A stretch of 43,799 nt of DNA, taken from positions 1 through 43,799 of the forward strand of contig JADJRU010000025.1 of NCBI GenBank assembly GCA_016712105.1. The letters are read 5' to 3'. Position numbers and translations under genes: made by a program. Source of the DNA: Ahniella sp. (GTDB lineage: Bacteria > Pseudomonadota > Gammaproteobacteria > Xanthomonadales > Ahniellaceae). Positions 27,241 to 35,055 of this stretch are shown here, in pieces. Each line of letters starts with the position of its first letter. The first letter of the stretch is position 1. The notes below the pieces were generated by a model that worked only from the letters and a program-made list of their open reading frames with translations, ran no database searches and had not been told where the DNA came from.

Positions 27241-27748
27241 GGGACCTGCCCTCCACACTTTGGCCAGCAAGGGCCACTTTCAGTTTCTGTCGCGCCCGGA
27301 AACACTGGGTCATCACGGCTTGTGCCGTGATCTTGAGTTCCGTGGCGATTTCGTCACAACTGAGCCCGCCAAGAACCTGCATCAACAGCGGCTCGCGATA
27401 CTTGGGTTCGAGCGCGGCGATCGCACGCCGGATCAGCGCATCCTCGCCCAGCCGGTCGGGGCCTGGCGTGTCATCGTCGACCAGATCAAGGTCGTCCACA
27501 GCCTCGAAGCTGGTCGGCGCCTTGCGCTCATAAAGACGCGCATGCTCGCGGCGCAGGATGGTCATCAGCCAGGCCTTGGCCGCCTGGGTGTCGCGCAAGT
27601 CATCCAGCGAACGCCAGGCGCGGAGGTAGGTTTCCTGCACCAGGTCTTCGGCCAATGCGTCCTGGCCACAGAGCCAGAACGCAAAGCGATACAGATCGCC
27701 GCTGGTGGCGCGAACCAGAGCATCAAATTGAGCTTGTTTGGCGGGCAT
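27227..27748 (-). CDS. ECF-type RNA polymerase sigma factor
   Basis: A 173-residue sigma-70 family factor of the extracytoplasmic type. Region 2 has LYRFAFWLCGQDALAEDLVQ and ETYLRAWRSLDD; region 4 has YREPLLMQVLGGLSCDEIAT and KITAQAVMTQCFRARQKL, the helix-turn-helix contacting the -35 box. There is no region 1 or 3. It is the upstream gene of a two-gene operon with an overlapping zinc-type anti-sigma gene. Targets cannot be named from this window. A TAT-like start box was not clear. Confidence 0.93.
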   Translation of the reverse strand: MPAKQAQFDALVRATSGDLYRFAFWLCGQDALAEDLVQETYLRAWRSLDDLRDTQAAKAWLMTILRREHARLYERKAPTSFEAVDDLDLVDDDTPGPDRLGEDALIRRAIAALEPKYREPLLMQVLGGLSCDEIATELKITAQAVMTQCFRARQKLKVALAGQSVEGRSHGLP

Positions 27749-27805
27749 ATGGACACAGACCCGACAGACCGGCTTTTCCTTTCACGCGCCACGGATTCCT
27801 GAAAA

Positions 27806-28192
27806 TCACACAAGCGCCTTGAACGCACCCATCAGACCCAGGACCAGCAACCCGGCATTGGCCAGGACGCCGACCAGAAAACCCAGCCCGCGTCGATTGG
27901 CAGCCTGCACGTAACCAATCAGGAACATGACCCGCCCAACGAGCCAGACATAACCCAGCCAGGCTGCCCAATCGGTGTAGCCGTAAAAATGCGCCACCCA
28001 CAAGAGCGGCAGGAACATGATCACCTGCTCATTGGTATTGGCCTGTGCACGGAAAGCGCGCTCGAACGTGGGATGGCCGCTGGTTGCCGGCGCGGAGATC
28101 TTGAACAGGGCGCGACAACGCCCAACGGTGATCATGGCTGCGATCAGCAGTACGACGGTCAACAGGGTGATCAAGGGAATGTGGGCTTGCAT
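27806..28192 (-). CDS. MAPEG family membrane protein, second copy
   Basis: A 128-residue inner-membrane protein with four predicted helices. HPTFERAFRAQANTNEQVIMFLPLL, read as RAFRAQANTNEQVIMF, holds the Arg-x-x-Asn-x-x-Glu motif common to MAPEG proteins; it differs from the family copy at 11.7 kb, so the two are not recent duplicates. Start ATG 28192 (MQAHIPLITLL). It lies 57 bases upstream of the sigma-factor gene on the same strand; whether the sigma gene shares its promoter is unclear. It is divergent from the HutD-like gene. Enzyme activity is not established. Confidence 0.85.
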   Translation of the reverse strand: MQAHIPLITLLTVVLLIAAMITVGRCRALFKISAPATSGHPTFERAFRAQANTNEQVIMFLPLLWVAHFYGYTDWAAWLGYVWLVGRVMFLIGYVQAANRRGLGFLVGVLANAGLLVLGLMGAFKALV

Positions 28193-28313
28193 GGTGGCCT
28201 CGGTGTTGTGTTCGCCGATCATCGCAGCCTGCTTTGCCGTACCGCAAACGAAGGCACTTGACCGCTCGTCTGCGCGACAATAGATCACCCTGACGCCGCA
28301 CCCGGACCACTCA

Positions 28314-28889
28314 ATGACCCTCATCCGCTATCGGGACCTGACCGCCCAACCCTGGAAGAACGGCCTCGGCCTGACCCGAGAAATCGCGATGGACCCGGAC
28401 GAGCGATTCGCCGTCGGATTCGGCTGGCGCCTGTCGCGTGCCGAGGTCCGGGAAACGTCGGCATTCTCGCGGTTCGAAGGCGTTCGCCGCTGGCTTGGCC
28501 TGGCGTCCGGGGGCGCGTTCGAATTGCGGATCGAAGGTCGCCCACCCCACACCCTGGAGCGCGCCGGTGATGTACTCGCGTTTCCGGGTGATGTGGCCTG
28601 CGAGGGTGTGCCGTTACTCGGCCCCATCGAAGACCTCAACCTGATGGTGGCTGATCCGCAGCTCGACGCCGAAATGCTGCTGCGCCCGATGGTCGGGACA
28701 CTTGTGCTGAGCCGCGGCCAGGACCACGTCAGCGGTTTGCACATCCTCGATGGCAGCATCACGCTGCAGGGCGGCAGCACACCTGCGCTCGGCGCCGGCG
28801 ACACCTTGATCATTGACGAGCAATCACCAGGGCTCGTGCGCGGCGTAGGCGCCGGCCACGCATTGTTTTTCCGCGTCTTTGCACGTTAG
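28314..28889 (+). CDS. HutD/Ves family protein
   Basis: A 191-residue cupin-like protein of the HutD/Ves family. The N-terminal block RYRDLTAQPWKNGLGLTREI with W-K-N-G-x-G-x-T-R is diagnostic, followed by GFGWRLSRAEV and the two half-barrels (LDGSITLQGG). Some relatives sit in histidine-use operons; here no hut gene is nearby, so its role is unknown. The ATG at 28314 opens 120 bases after the divergent MAPEG start. Confidence 0.85.
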   Translation: MTLIRYRDLTAQPWKNGLGLTREIAMDPDERFAVGFGWRLSRAEVRETSAFSRFEGVRRWLGLASGGAFELRIEGRPPHTLERAGDVLAFPGDVACEGVPLLGPIEDLNLMVADPQLDAEMLLRPMVGTLVLSRGQDHVSGLHILDGSITLQGGSTPALGAGDTLIIDEQSPGLVRGVGAGHALFFRVFAR

Positions 28890-29195
28890 TCCCTACCGAA
28901 TCGCTTGTTCCAGAGCCGTCATTGCGAAGGCCGCGCAGCGGCCTGTGGCAATCTCGTTCTTGCGACCACGTTTGAGGCAAGTACAAGATTGCCGCGATGC
29001 GAGCGACGAAGTTTCGGACTGGCCACGACCCTCCCCGATGTTCGGGGAGGGTTGGGAGGGGTTTAGGCAAACACTTTCGCTCTTGTGCTTCGCCCTGCGA
29101 AGCACAAGGAGCCGCGAATCGAACGCCGACCCGACGACCTGTGACCGCAAGACCTCAATGTACACTTGCTCACCCCTTTTGATCCTGCGAACGCC
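28890..29195. repeat. Intergenic region packed with palindromic repeats
   Basis: About 306 bases without a gene, holding three perfect hairpins: AGGCCGC-GCA-GCGGCCT at 28928-28944; a 10-base stem with loop TGT at 29029-29051; and a 12-base stem with loop CCT at 29082-29108 that ends in GCGAAGCACAAG. The segment at 28992-29024 (start CCGCGATGCGAGCG, end GGACTGGCC) recurs at 34155-34183, and the 20 bases at 29097-29116 recur with one mismatch at 33982-34001. These look like dispersed REP-type elements. The adenine deaminase promoter must also lie here. Confidence 0.75.
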
Positions 29196-30233
29196 ATGAC
29201 CGACACCACTCGCCAAGCCGCACTTGAAAATTTTGTCCGCGGACTGCCGAAAGCGGAACTGCACATTCACATCGAAGGGTCGCTCGAACCGGAACTCATC
29301 TTCGAACTGGCGCAGCGCAACGGCATCACGCTGAGTTATCCAAGTGTCGACGCCCTGCGCGCCGCGTATGCATTCACCGACCTGCAGAGCTTTCTGGATA
29401 TCTATTACGCGGGCGCGAGCGTCCTGCTCGCCGAGCAGGATTTCTTCGACATGGCGATGGCGTATTTCCGCCGGGCACATGCCGACAACGTGGTGCACGC
29501 CGAGTTGTTTTTTGATCCGCAGACCCACACCGAACGCGGGGTAGCAATGGGCACCGTGATCAACGGACTGGCCCGGGCACAAGAACAGGCGCGGACTGAA
29601 CTCGGTGTCGAGTCGGGCCTGATCCTGTGTTTCCTTCGCCATCTGAGCGAGCAGGACGCTCTCGACACGCTGGAGCAGGCCCGTCCCTACCTCGACCGGA
29701 TCGTCGGCGTCGGGCTCGATTCGTCGGAAGTCGGGCATCCACCTGAAAAATTCGCGCGGGTGTTCGCCAAGGCTCGCGAACTCGGCTTGCGCCTGGTGGC
29801 GCACGCGGGTGAAGAAGGGCCGCCGGAATACGTGTGGAGCGCGCTCGACGTGCTCAAGGTCGAACGGATCGATCACGGTGTTCAATCCATCCGCGATCCA
29901 CGCCTGCTCGATCGGCTGGTCACCACCCGCATGCCGCTGACCGTCTGTCCTTTGTCGAACATCAAGCTCTGTGTGTTCAAGCACCTGTCCGAACACAATC
30001 TGGCCGACATGTTGCGCATGGGTGTGTGTGTCACCATCAACTCCGATGACCCGGCGTATTTTGGCGGCTACATGAACCAGAACTTCGTGGCCACCGTGAA
30101 CGCGCTCGATCTGTCCGCCGCAGAAGCCAAACAACTCGCCGCCAACAGTTTCGAGGCCAGCTTCATCACGCCCGAACAGCGTGCGGGCTACATGGCGCGG
30201 CTCAATCAATACAGCCAGAACCTCGGAGCCTGA
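29196..30233 (+). CDS. Adenine deaminase (adenosine deaminase-like family)
   Basis: Hydrolyses adenine to hypoxanthine and ammonia in the cytosol. The 345-residue sequence has the HIHIEGSLEPE start with the metal pair at residues 23 and 25, FFDPQTHT, SSEVGHPPEKF (marks the adenine-deaminase branch rather than adenosine deaminase), VAHAGEEGPPEY, IDHGVQS and NSDDPAYFGG. All metal and catalytic residues are present. ATG 29196 is preferred to one ten codons upstream. It heads a three-gene purine-degradation unit with uraH and puuD, three bases before uraH. Classed by motif, the substrate remains inferred. Confidence 0.9.
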   Translation: MTDTTRQAALENFVRGLPKAELHIHIEGSLEPELIFELAQRNGITLSYPSVDALRAAYAFTDLQSFLDIYYAGASVLLAEQDFFDMAMAYFRRAHADNVVHAELFFDPQTHTERGVAMGTVINGLARAQEQARTELGVESGLILCFLRHLSEQDALDTLEQARPYLDRIVGVGLDSSEVGHPPEKFARVFAKARELGLRLVAHAGEEGPPEYVWSALDVLKVERIDHGVQSIRDPRLLDRLVTTRMPLTVCPLSNIKLCVFKHLSEHNLADMLRMGVCVTINSDDPAYFGGYMNQNFVATVNALDLSAAEAKQLAANSFEASFITPEQRAGYMARLNQYSQNLGA

Positions 30234-30236
30234 ACG

Positions 30237-30590
30237 ATGGGGCGACTGACCACCCATATCCTCGATACCGCACACGGCGGTCCGGCCGCCAATGTGACGA
30301 TCCGCCTGTTCCGCGTGCACGATGAAGGTCGCGAATTGCTGACCGAACGGCTCAGCAACGCCGACGGCCGTTGTGACACGCCCTTGCTCGAAGGCGCAGC
30401 GCTGATCCCAGGCACCTACGAACTCGAGTTCGCGATCGGCGATTATTTCGCTGAAAAAGGGGTGGTCGTACCGGAGCCGCGGTTCCTGGATCGTGTCCCC
30501 ATTCGTTTCGGCATCGCCGACCCGGGCCAGCATTACCACGTGCCCTTGCTGGCGTCGCCGTTTGCCTTCAGTACGTACCGGGGCAGCTGA
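30237..30590 (+). CDS. uraH: 5-hydroxyisourate hydrolase
   Basis: Transthyretin-like enzyme of urate breakdown, hydrolysing 5-hydroxyisourate to OHCU. At 117 residues it has the usual length. It begins MGRLTTHILDTAHGGPAANV with the conserved His, has an RV segment, and ends in the YRGS signature that defines the hydrolase against transthyretin. The stop shares one base with the puuD start, so its substrate producer and consumer are encoded together. Confidence 0.95.
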   Translation: MGRLTTHILDTAHGGPAANVTIRLFRVHDEGRELLTERLSNADGRCDTPLLEGAALIPGTYELEFAIGDYFAEKGVVVPEPRFLDRVPIRFGIADPGQHYHVPLLASPFAFSTYRGS

Positions 30591-31789
30591 TGGCGTATTG
30601 GCTTGAAGCCCTGGCATTCCTGCTGCGATGGCTGCATGTCGTGGCCGCGATCGCCTGGATTGGCGAGTCGTTCTATTTTGTGGCACTTGATCGTGGCCTC
30701 GGCAAACCCAAACAACCGCAACAAGGTCTGGCCGGTGAGTCCTGGTCGGTCCATGGCGGTGGCTTCTATCTGAAGCAGAAATTCCTGCCGGCTCCGGCCG
30801 AACTGCCGGCCGAACTGCATTGGTCGAAATGGAAGTCGTATACCACCTGGATCAGCGGCTTCGTTCTGTTGTGCCTGGTGCACCTTGCCTCGCCGCAGTT
30901 GTATCTCGTCGACCCACAGGTTCTGGCACTCAGCAATACCGAGGCCGTGCTTGCGGCTCTGGGCCTGCTCTTTGGCACCTGGTTCATCTACGATCTGGCG
31001 TGCAAGGTGTTTGCCTCGAATGAACACGGGCTCAGTGCTGTGGTGGCACTGATCGTGCTGGGTGTGTGCCTGCTTGCCACCAGCCTGTTCTCGGGTCGGG
31101 CTGCTTTCCTGCTGGCGGGTGCGGCACTGGCCACCTGCATGTCGGCCAATGTGTTCTTCGTGATCATTCCGGGTCAGAAGCGATTGGTCGCCGCGTTGTC
31201 GAACGGCACCGCGATTGATCCGCTGGACGGCCAGCGTGGCAAACAGCGTTCGGTGCACAACACGTATTTCACGCTGCCCGTGGTGTTCGCCATGTTGTCG
31301 AGCCACTGGGGCCCGGCAACCATGCATGAACATCGCGGCTGGGTGCTGTTTCTGATTTTTGTGGCCGCAGCGTTGATCCGCGAGTTTTTCGTGCGCTGGC
31401 ACAGTGGCCAGCGCGCCTGGGCGCTGTTGATCGGCGGCGCGCTCCTGCTGTTTGGCACGATTGCGTGGTTACGCCCGACACCACCGCCGGTGGCACCGCC
31501 AGCTTCAGGCCCCGCAGTCACTACTGCAGCGCCGGCGTTGCCTCCGCCCAGCATGGATGAAATCGCTGCAGTGATGCAAAAACACTGCCGCAATTGCCAT
31601 AGCCAATCGCCCACGATCATGCCGGTCGCTCCCAAGGGCATGGCCCTTGATACACCCGAACAATGGAACCAGCAGCGTGTCCTGATTCGACAGCAAGTGG
31701 TCGGATCGCGACTCATGCCGCTTGGCAACCTGACGCAGATGAGTGAAGCCGAGCGCGAGTTGATCCAGCGCTGGGCCGACGCACCCTGA
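30590..31789 (+). CDS. puuD: Urate oxidase PuuD, membrane-bound with cytochrome c domain
   Basis: Oxidises urate to 5-hydroxyisourate and passes electrons to the respiratory chain. The 399-residue protein has a polytopic N-terminal part (starting MAYWLEALAFLLRWLHVVAA) with the family's WIGESFYF, about eight membrane helices, a Pro-rich linker and a C-terminal cytochrome c domain with heme motif CRNCH at residues 333-337 and a candidate distal Met376 in SRLMPLG. The layout and the neighbouring hydroxyisourate hydrolase support the call. No xanthine dehydrogenase or OHCU decarboxylase is in the window. Confidence 0.93.
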   Translation: MAYWLEALAFLLRWLHVVAAIAWIGESFYFVALDRGLGKPKQPQQGLAGESWSVHGGGFYLKQKFLPAPAELPAELHWSKWKSYTTWISGFVLLCLVHLASPQLYLVDPQVLALSNTEAVLAALGLLFGTWFIYDLACKVFASNEHGLSAVVALIVLGVCLLATSLFSGRAAFLLAGAALATCMSANVFFVIIPGQKRLVAALSNGTAIDPLDGQRGKQRSVHNTYFTLPVVFAMLSSHWGPATMHEHRGWVLFLIFVAAALIREFFVRWHSGQRAWALLIGGALLLFGTIAWLRPTPPPVAPPASGPAVTTAAPALPPPSMDEIAAVMQKHCRNCHSQSPTIMPVAPKGMALDTPEQWNQQRVLIRQQVVGSRLMPLGNLTQMSEAERELIQRWADAP

Positions 31790-31796
31790 TCCGCAC

Positions 31797-33965
31797 ATGG
31801 ACCTGGTCCGCGTTGCGCTGGATATCCCGCTGCCCGAGCTGTTTGATTACCTGCCGCCGCGTGGACGCAGTGCCGCCGCCTTGCGGCCCGGTCAACGCGT
31901 ACGCGTGCCGTTTCGCGGCAGCGAACGACTCGGCATTGTTGTCGAGATCGCTTCCGTACAGAGCCGCCAAAGTCGCCGGGAATTGCGTGCGATCCTGGAC
32001 GTACTCGACACCGAATCCGCGTTTGGTGATGCCTTGTTTGCGAGCCTCCTGCAGGCCGCGAATTATTACCAGCATCCGATCGGTGAAGTCTTGTTTGCAG
32101 CCTTGCCTCCGAGTGCCAGTGAACGCCCCGCAGCACGCGCCGATCACGATCCGGTGTTGTGCCGCATCGACGCACCGGAGCGGGCCGCGGCCCTGAAACC
32201 GGACACCGCACCCTGGCGGCTTTATCAGGCACTCGCGAGCGGGCCACAACATTGGCGCGCTTTGATTGCCGCGACCAAAGTCGACTTGCGAGCCCGCAAG
32301 CGCCTGCTTGACCTGGGTTTGATTGAACAAATCGATGAAAGCGCGCAGGCACGCCAGGTGCAGGTCGCAGCGCCGCCGCCGAATGCCGCGCAGCAGGCGG
32401 CACTCGACGCCGTGTTGGCACATCGCCACGCGTATGCCTGTTTTGTGCTGGAGGGTGTGACCGGCAGCGGCAAGACCGAGGTGTATCTGCGCGCCATCGA
32501 GTCCGTGCTTCAGGCCGGGCGGCAAGCGTTGCTGCTGGTGCCCGAGATCGGCCTGACCCCGCAACTCGTGCAGCGATTTCGCGAACGCCTGGCGTTTCCG
32601 GTGCTGGTTGCCCATTCCGGCCGATCGGATCGTGAGCGCGCCGACGCGTTTGCGCGATGTCGCGTCCGCGAACCGCTGGTATTGGTGGGTACACGCTGCG
32701 CCGGCTTTGCGCCGTTTGCCGACCTGGGCCTCATTGTCGTCGACGAGGAACACGATGCCTCGTTCAAGCAGCAGGAGGGATTTCGATACCACGCGCGGGA
32801 TTTTGTGCTGATGCGTGCGCATCGACTGGGGATACCCGTCGTACTGGGTTCGGCGACGCCGTCCTTCGAAACCCTGCACAACCTGGAGCTGGGTCGATAC
32901 CAGCGTTTGCTGTTGCCCCAACGCGCCATGGCGGCGCGTGCGCCGTCCGTGCAGTTGCTCGACCTCAATGGACAGAAGCCCATCCATGGACTGGCGCGTA
33001 CTGCGATCGATGCCATCGGTGCCGCACTGGCCCGCGGCGAACAGGCCATGGTGTTCCGCAATCGTCGCGGTTTTTCGCCGAGCCTGCATTGTGAGTTGTG
33101 TGGGCACAGCCCGACCTGCGAACGCTGTGATCGGCCCCTGACCTTCCACAAGGGCGAGGCACGACTGAAATGCCACTACTGCGCGCGGATCCAGCAAGCG
33201 CCACCTGCCTGTCCGATCGACCATAGTCCATTGAAGCCGGTCGGCTTCGGAACCGAACGATTGGAACAAGGTCTGATCGAGTTGTTTCCCGGTGTGCCCG
33301 TGCTTCGCTTCGACCGCGACAGTGTGGGTGCCGGACACGAGTTCGAATCCGCGATGGCGCAAGCGCGAGCAGGTCAACCGGTGATCCTGGTCGGAACGCA
33401 GATGTTGGCCAAAGGCCACGACCTGCCTTTGCTCACGGTGGTGGTGCTGGCCGATGCCGATCACGGTCTGTTGTCCACGGACACCCGCGCAGGTGAACGT
33501 GCCGCGCAATTGCTGGTGCAGGTCTCCGGTCGTGCCGGCCGCGCACAACGACCTGGATTCGTGTTCGTACAAACGCGATACCCTGGCCATCCGTTTTTCC
33601 AGAGCCTGCTTGCCGGCGGCTACCGCAACTTCGCCGATGCCGAGATGGCCTTGCGCGCCGGGCTGGATCTGCCGCCATATTGCGCGCAAGCCTTGTTGCG
33701 TGCCGACAGTTTGATCGAAGAAGACGTGATGGCGTTTCTCGACAGCGCTCGGCTGGCACTACCCGAAGACGCAGACGTCCGCGGTCCGATCCCGGCGCCA
33801 CATGCCAAACGTGCGAACCGCTTCCGTGCGCAATTGTGGTTGCACTGTTCCGATCGGCGCATGCGTGCCGAAATCGTCAAACCCTGGTTACCCAAACTGT
33901 CGCAGCTGCCGAATGTGTCGCGTGTGCGCTGGTCGCTGGATATCGATCCGATCAGTGATGACTGA
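31797..33965 (+). CDS. priA: Primosomal replication restart helicase PriA
   Basis: A superfamily 2 helicase that reloads DnaB at stalled forks. The 722-residue protein has an N-terminal DNA-binding domain (LDIPLPELFDYLPP), Walker A GVTGSGKTEVYL at 220-231, DEEHD, GSATPSFETL, a zinc-binding insert, and VLVGTQMLAKGHD and SGRAGRAQRPG motifs. The zinc insert has CELC, CERC and CHYC pairs, but the last pair reads CPIDH instead of CxxC, so the eighth ligand is Asp or His. The ATG at 31797 follows puuD by seven bases, so priA may share that transcript. Confidence 0.95.
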   Translation: MDLVRVALDIPLPELFDYLPPRGRSAAALRPGQRVRVPFRGSERLGIVVEIASVQSRQSRRELRAILDVLDTESAFGDALFASLLQAANYYQHPIGEVLFAALPPSASERPAARADHDPVLCRIDAPERAAALKPDTAPWRLYQALASGPQHWRALIAATKVDLRARKRLLDLGLIEQIDESAQARQVQVAAPPPNAAQQAALDAVLAHRHAYACFVLEGVTGSGKTEVYLRAIESVLQAGRQALLLVPEIGLTPQLVQRFRERLAFPVLVAHSGRSDRERADAFARCRVREPLVLVGTRCAGFAPFADLGLIVVDEEHDASFKQQEGFRYHARDFVLMRAHRLGIPVVLGSATPSFETLHNLELGRYQRLLLPQRAMAARAPSVQLLDLNGQKPIHGLARTAIDAIGAALARGEQAMVFRNRRGFSPSLHCELCGHSPTCERCDRPLTFHKGEARLKCHYCARIQQAPPACPIDHSPLKPVGFGTERLEQGLIELFPGVPVLRFDRDSVGAGHEFESAMAQARAGQPVILVGTQMLAKGHDLPLLTVVVLADADHGLLSTDTRAGERAAQLLVQVSGRAGRAQRPGFVFVQTRYPGHPFFQSLLAGGYRNFADAEMALRAGLDLPPYCAQALLRADSLIEEDVMAFLDSARLALPEDADVRGPIPAPHAKRANRFRAQLWLHCSDRRMRAEIVKPWLPKLSQLPNVSRVRWSLDIDPISDD

Positions 33966-34209
33966 GCTTGCGCGTAGCAATGCGAAGCACAAGGAACCGC
34001 GGTCATAAGTGGTCGATGCGTTATGTTGCATCGACCGGTTGAGATCGCCGCGGCTTGAGCCGCGATGCAACAGGCTTCGAGGCATCGCGGCTGAAGCCGC
34101 TCCCACAGTTGAATGTCGCGGCACAGCCCACCAACCCTTGCATCAGTCTCATAGCCGCGATGCGACGAAGTTTTGGACTGGCCCCGCCCACAGATTGAGT
34201 TTGCTCGCA
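33966..34209. repeat. Intergenic palindromic repeats between convergent priA and prmC
   Basis: About 240 bases with several hairpins: a 9-base stem with an 8-base loop at 34011-34036 (GGTCGATGC / GCATCGACC); a near-touching palindrome at 34049-34064 (CGCGGCT / AGCCGCG); and a REP-like unit at 34083-34108 (CATCGCGGCTGAAGCCGCTC and onward) of the kind frequent in Xanthomonadales. Segments at 33982-34001 and 34155-34183 match the repeats near 29.0-29.1 kb. The region may act as a transcript end or mRNA protector for both convergent genes. Confidence 0.7.
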
Positions 34210-35055
34210 CTAATCTTTGCGCTGACCAATCGTCACTCGGTCCCGATGTTCCAGGTCCACCAGTGTGGTCACTGCGGCAAAGTCGGATGACTCGAGCAAC
34301 GCCCGCACGGCCGGACCCTGGTCCCAGCCGTGTTCAAACATCAGCCAGCCATGCGGCTTCAGGAAGTTGGCTGCACGCGCAACGATGGATCGGTACGCAT
34401 CGAGGCCATCTCCCCCCGGACTCAAGGCCATCGCCGGCTCGAAGCGCAAGTCGCCCTGCTGACGATGCGGATCCCCTCCGGCCACCTAGGGCGGATTACT
34501 GGCGATCAAATCGAAAGCTGCGTTTTCCGGCACGGCATCGAACCAGGAGCCTGGTGCGAAGCGCATGTTGTTCAACCCCAATCGACGGGCATTCGACTGG
34601 GCGACAGCCAACGCATCAGAAGATGCGTCGGTCGCCAGCACATCCGCTTGCGGTCGATGGCTGGCGATCGCCAATGCAATCGCACCACTGCCTGTACCAA
34701 GATCCAGTGCGGCGCAAGGTTGGTCGTGCGGCAGCCGTTCGAGTGCAGTCTCGACCAGTAACTCCGTTTCCGGCCGTGGAATCAACACGGCGGGCGAGAC
34801 CTCGAGTACCAGTCCAAAAAAGTCGCGTTGCCCGAGCAAGTAAGCGATCGGCTCACCCAAGCGACGCCGATCGACCAATGTCTGGATGGCGACCCGCTCC
34901 GTTTCATCGAGCAGCCGATCACTGTGTGCAATCAGGCCGGCCCGACTGAGCCCGGTGACATGGGACACCAGCAGTTCGGCTTCGCGCCTGACCTCTTGTC
35001 CACTCAAGCTGACAATGGCGGCGCGCAAGGCGCCGCCGACACTTTGTCCACTCAC
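34210..35055 (-). CDS. prmC: Peptide chain release factor N5-glutamine methyltransferase, with an in-frame TAG
   Basis: Methylates the GGQ glutamine of release factors RF1 and RF2. Motifs are VLIPRPETELLVE, ALDLGTGSGAIALAIA and the NPPY region. Codon 190 (34486-34488) is TAG at the tyrosine of NPPY; the frame then continues cleanly as VAGGDPHRQQGDLRFEP to the real stop at 34210, so all parts before and after match the family in one frame. A TAC to TAG change (one base) explains it. Start is GTG 35055, overlapping the upstream gene's TGA by four bases. As read, the product would be truncated to 189 residues without its active-site tyrosine; a sequencing error, real mutation or readthrough are the options. 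Confidence 0.9.

Noticed and set aside
28893..30686. Long minus-strand open frame of about 597 codons
   Set aside because: It lies wholly antisense to adenine deaminase and uraH, its residues are His-, Arg- and Gln-rich as expected for an antisense shadow of a high-GC gene, and no family match is visible.
31713..33689. Long minus-strand open frame of about 658 codons
   Set aside because: It is antisense to priA, which has complete helicase motifs. The antisense frame has shadow composition and no ribosome site.
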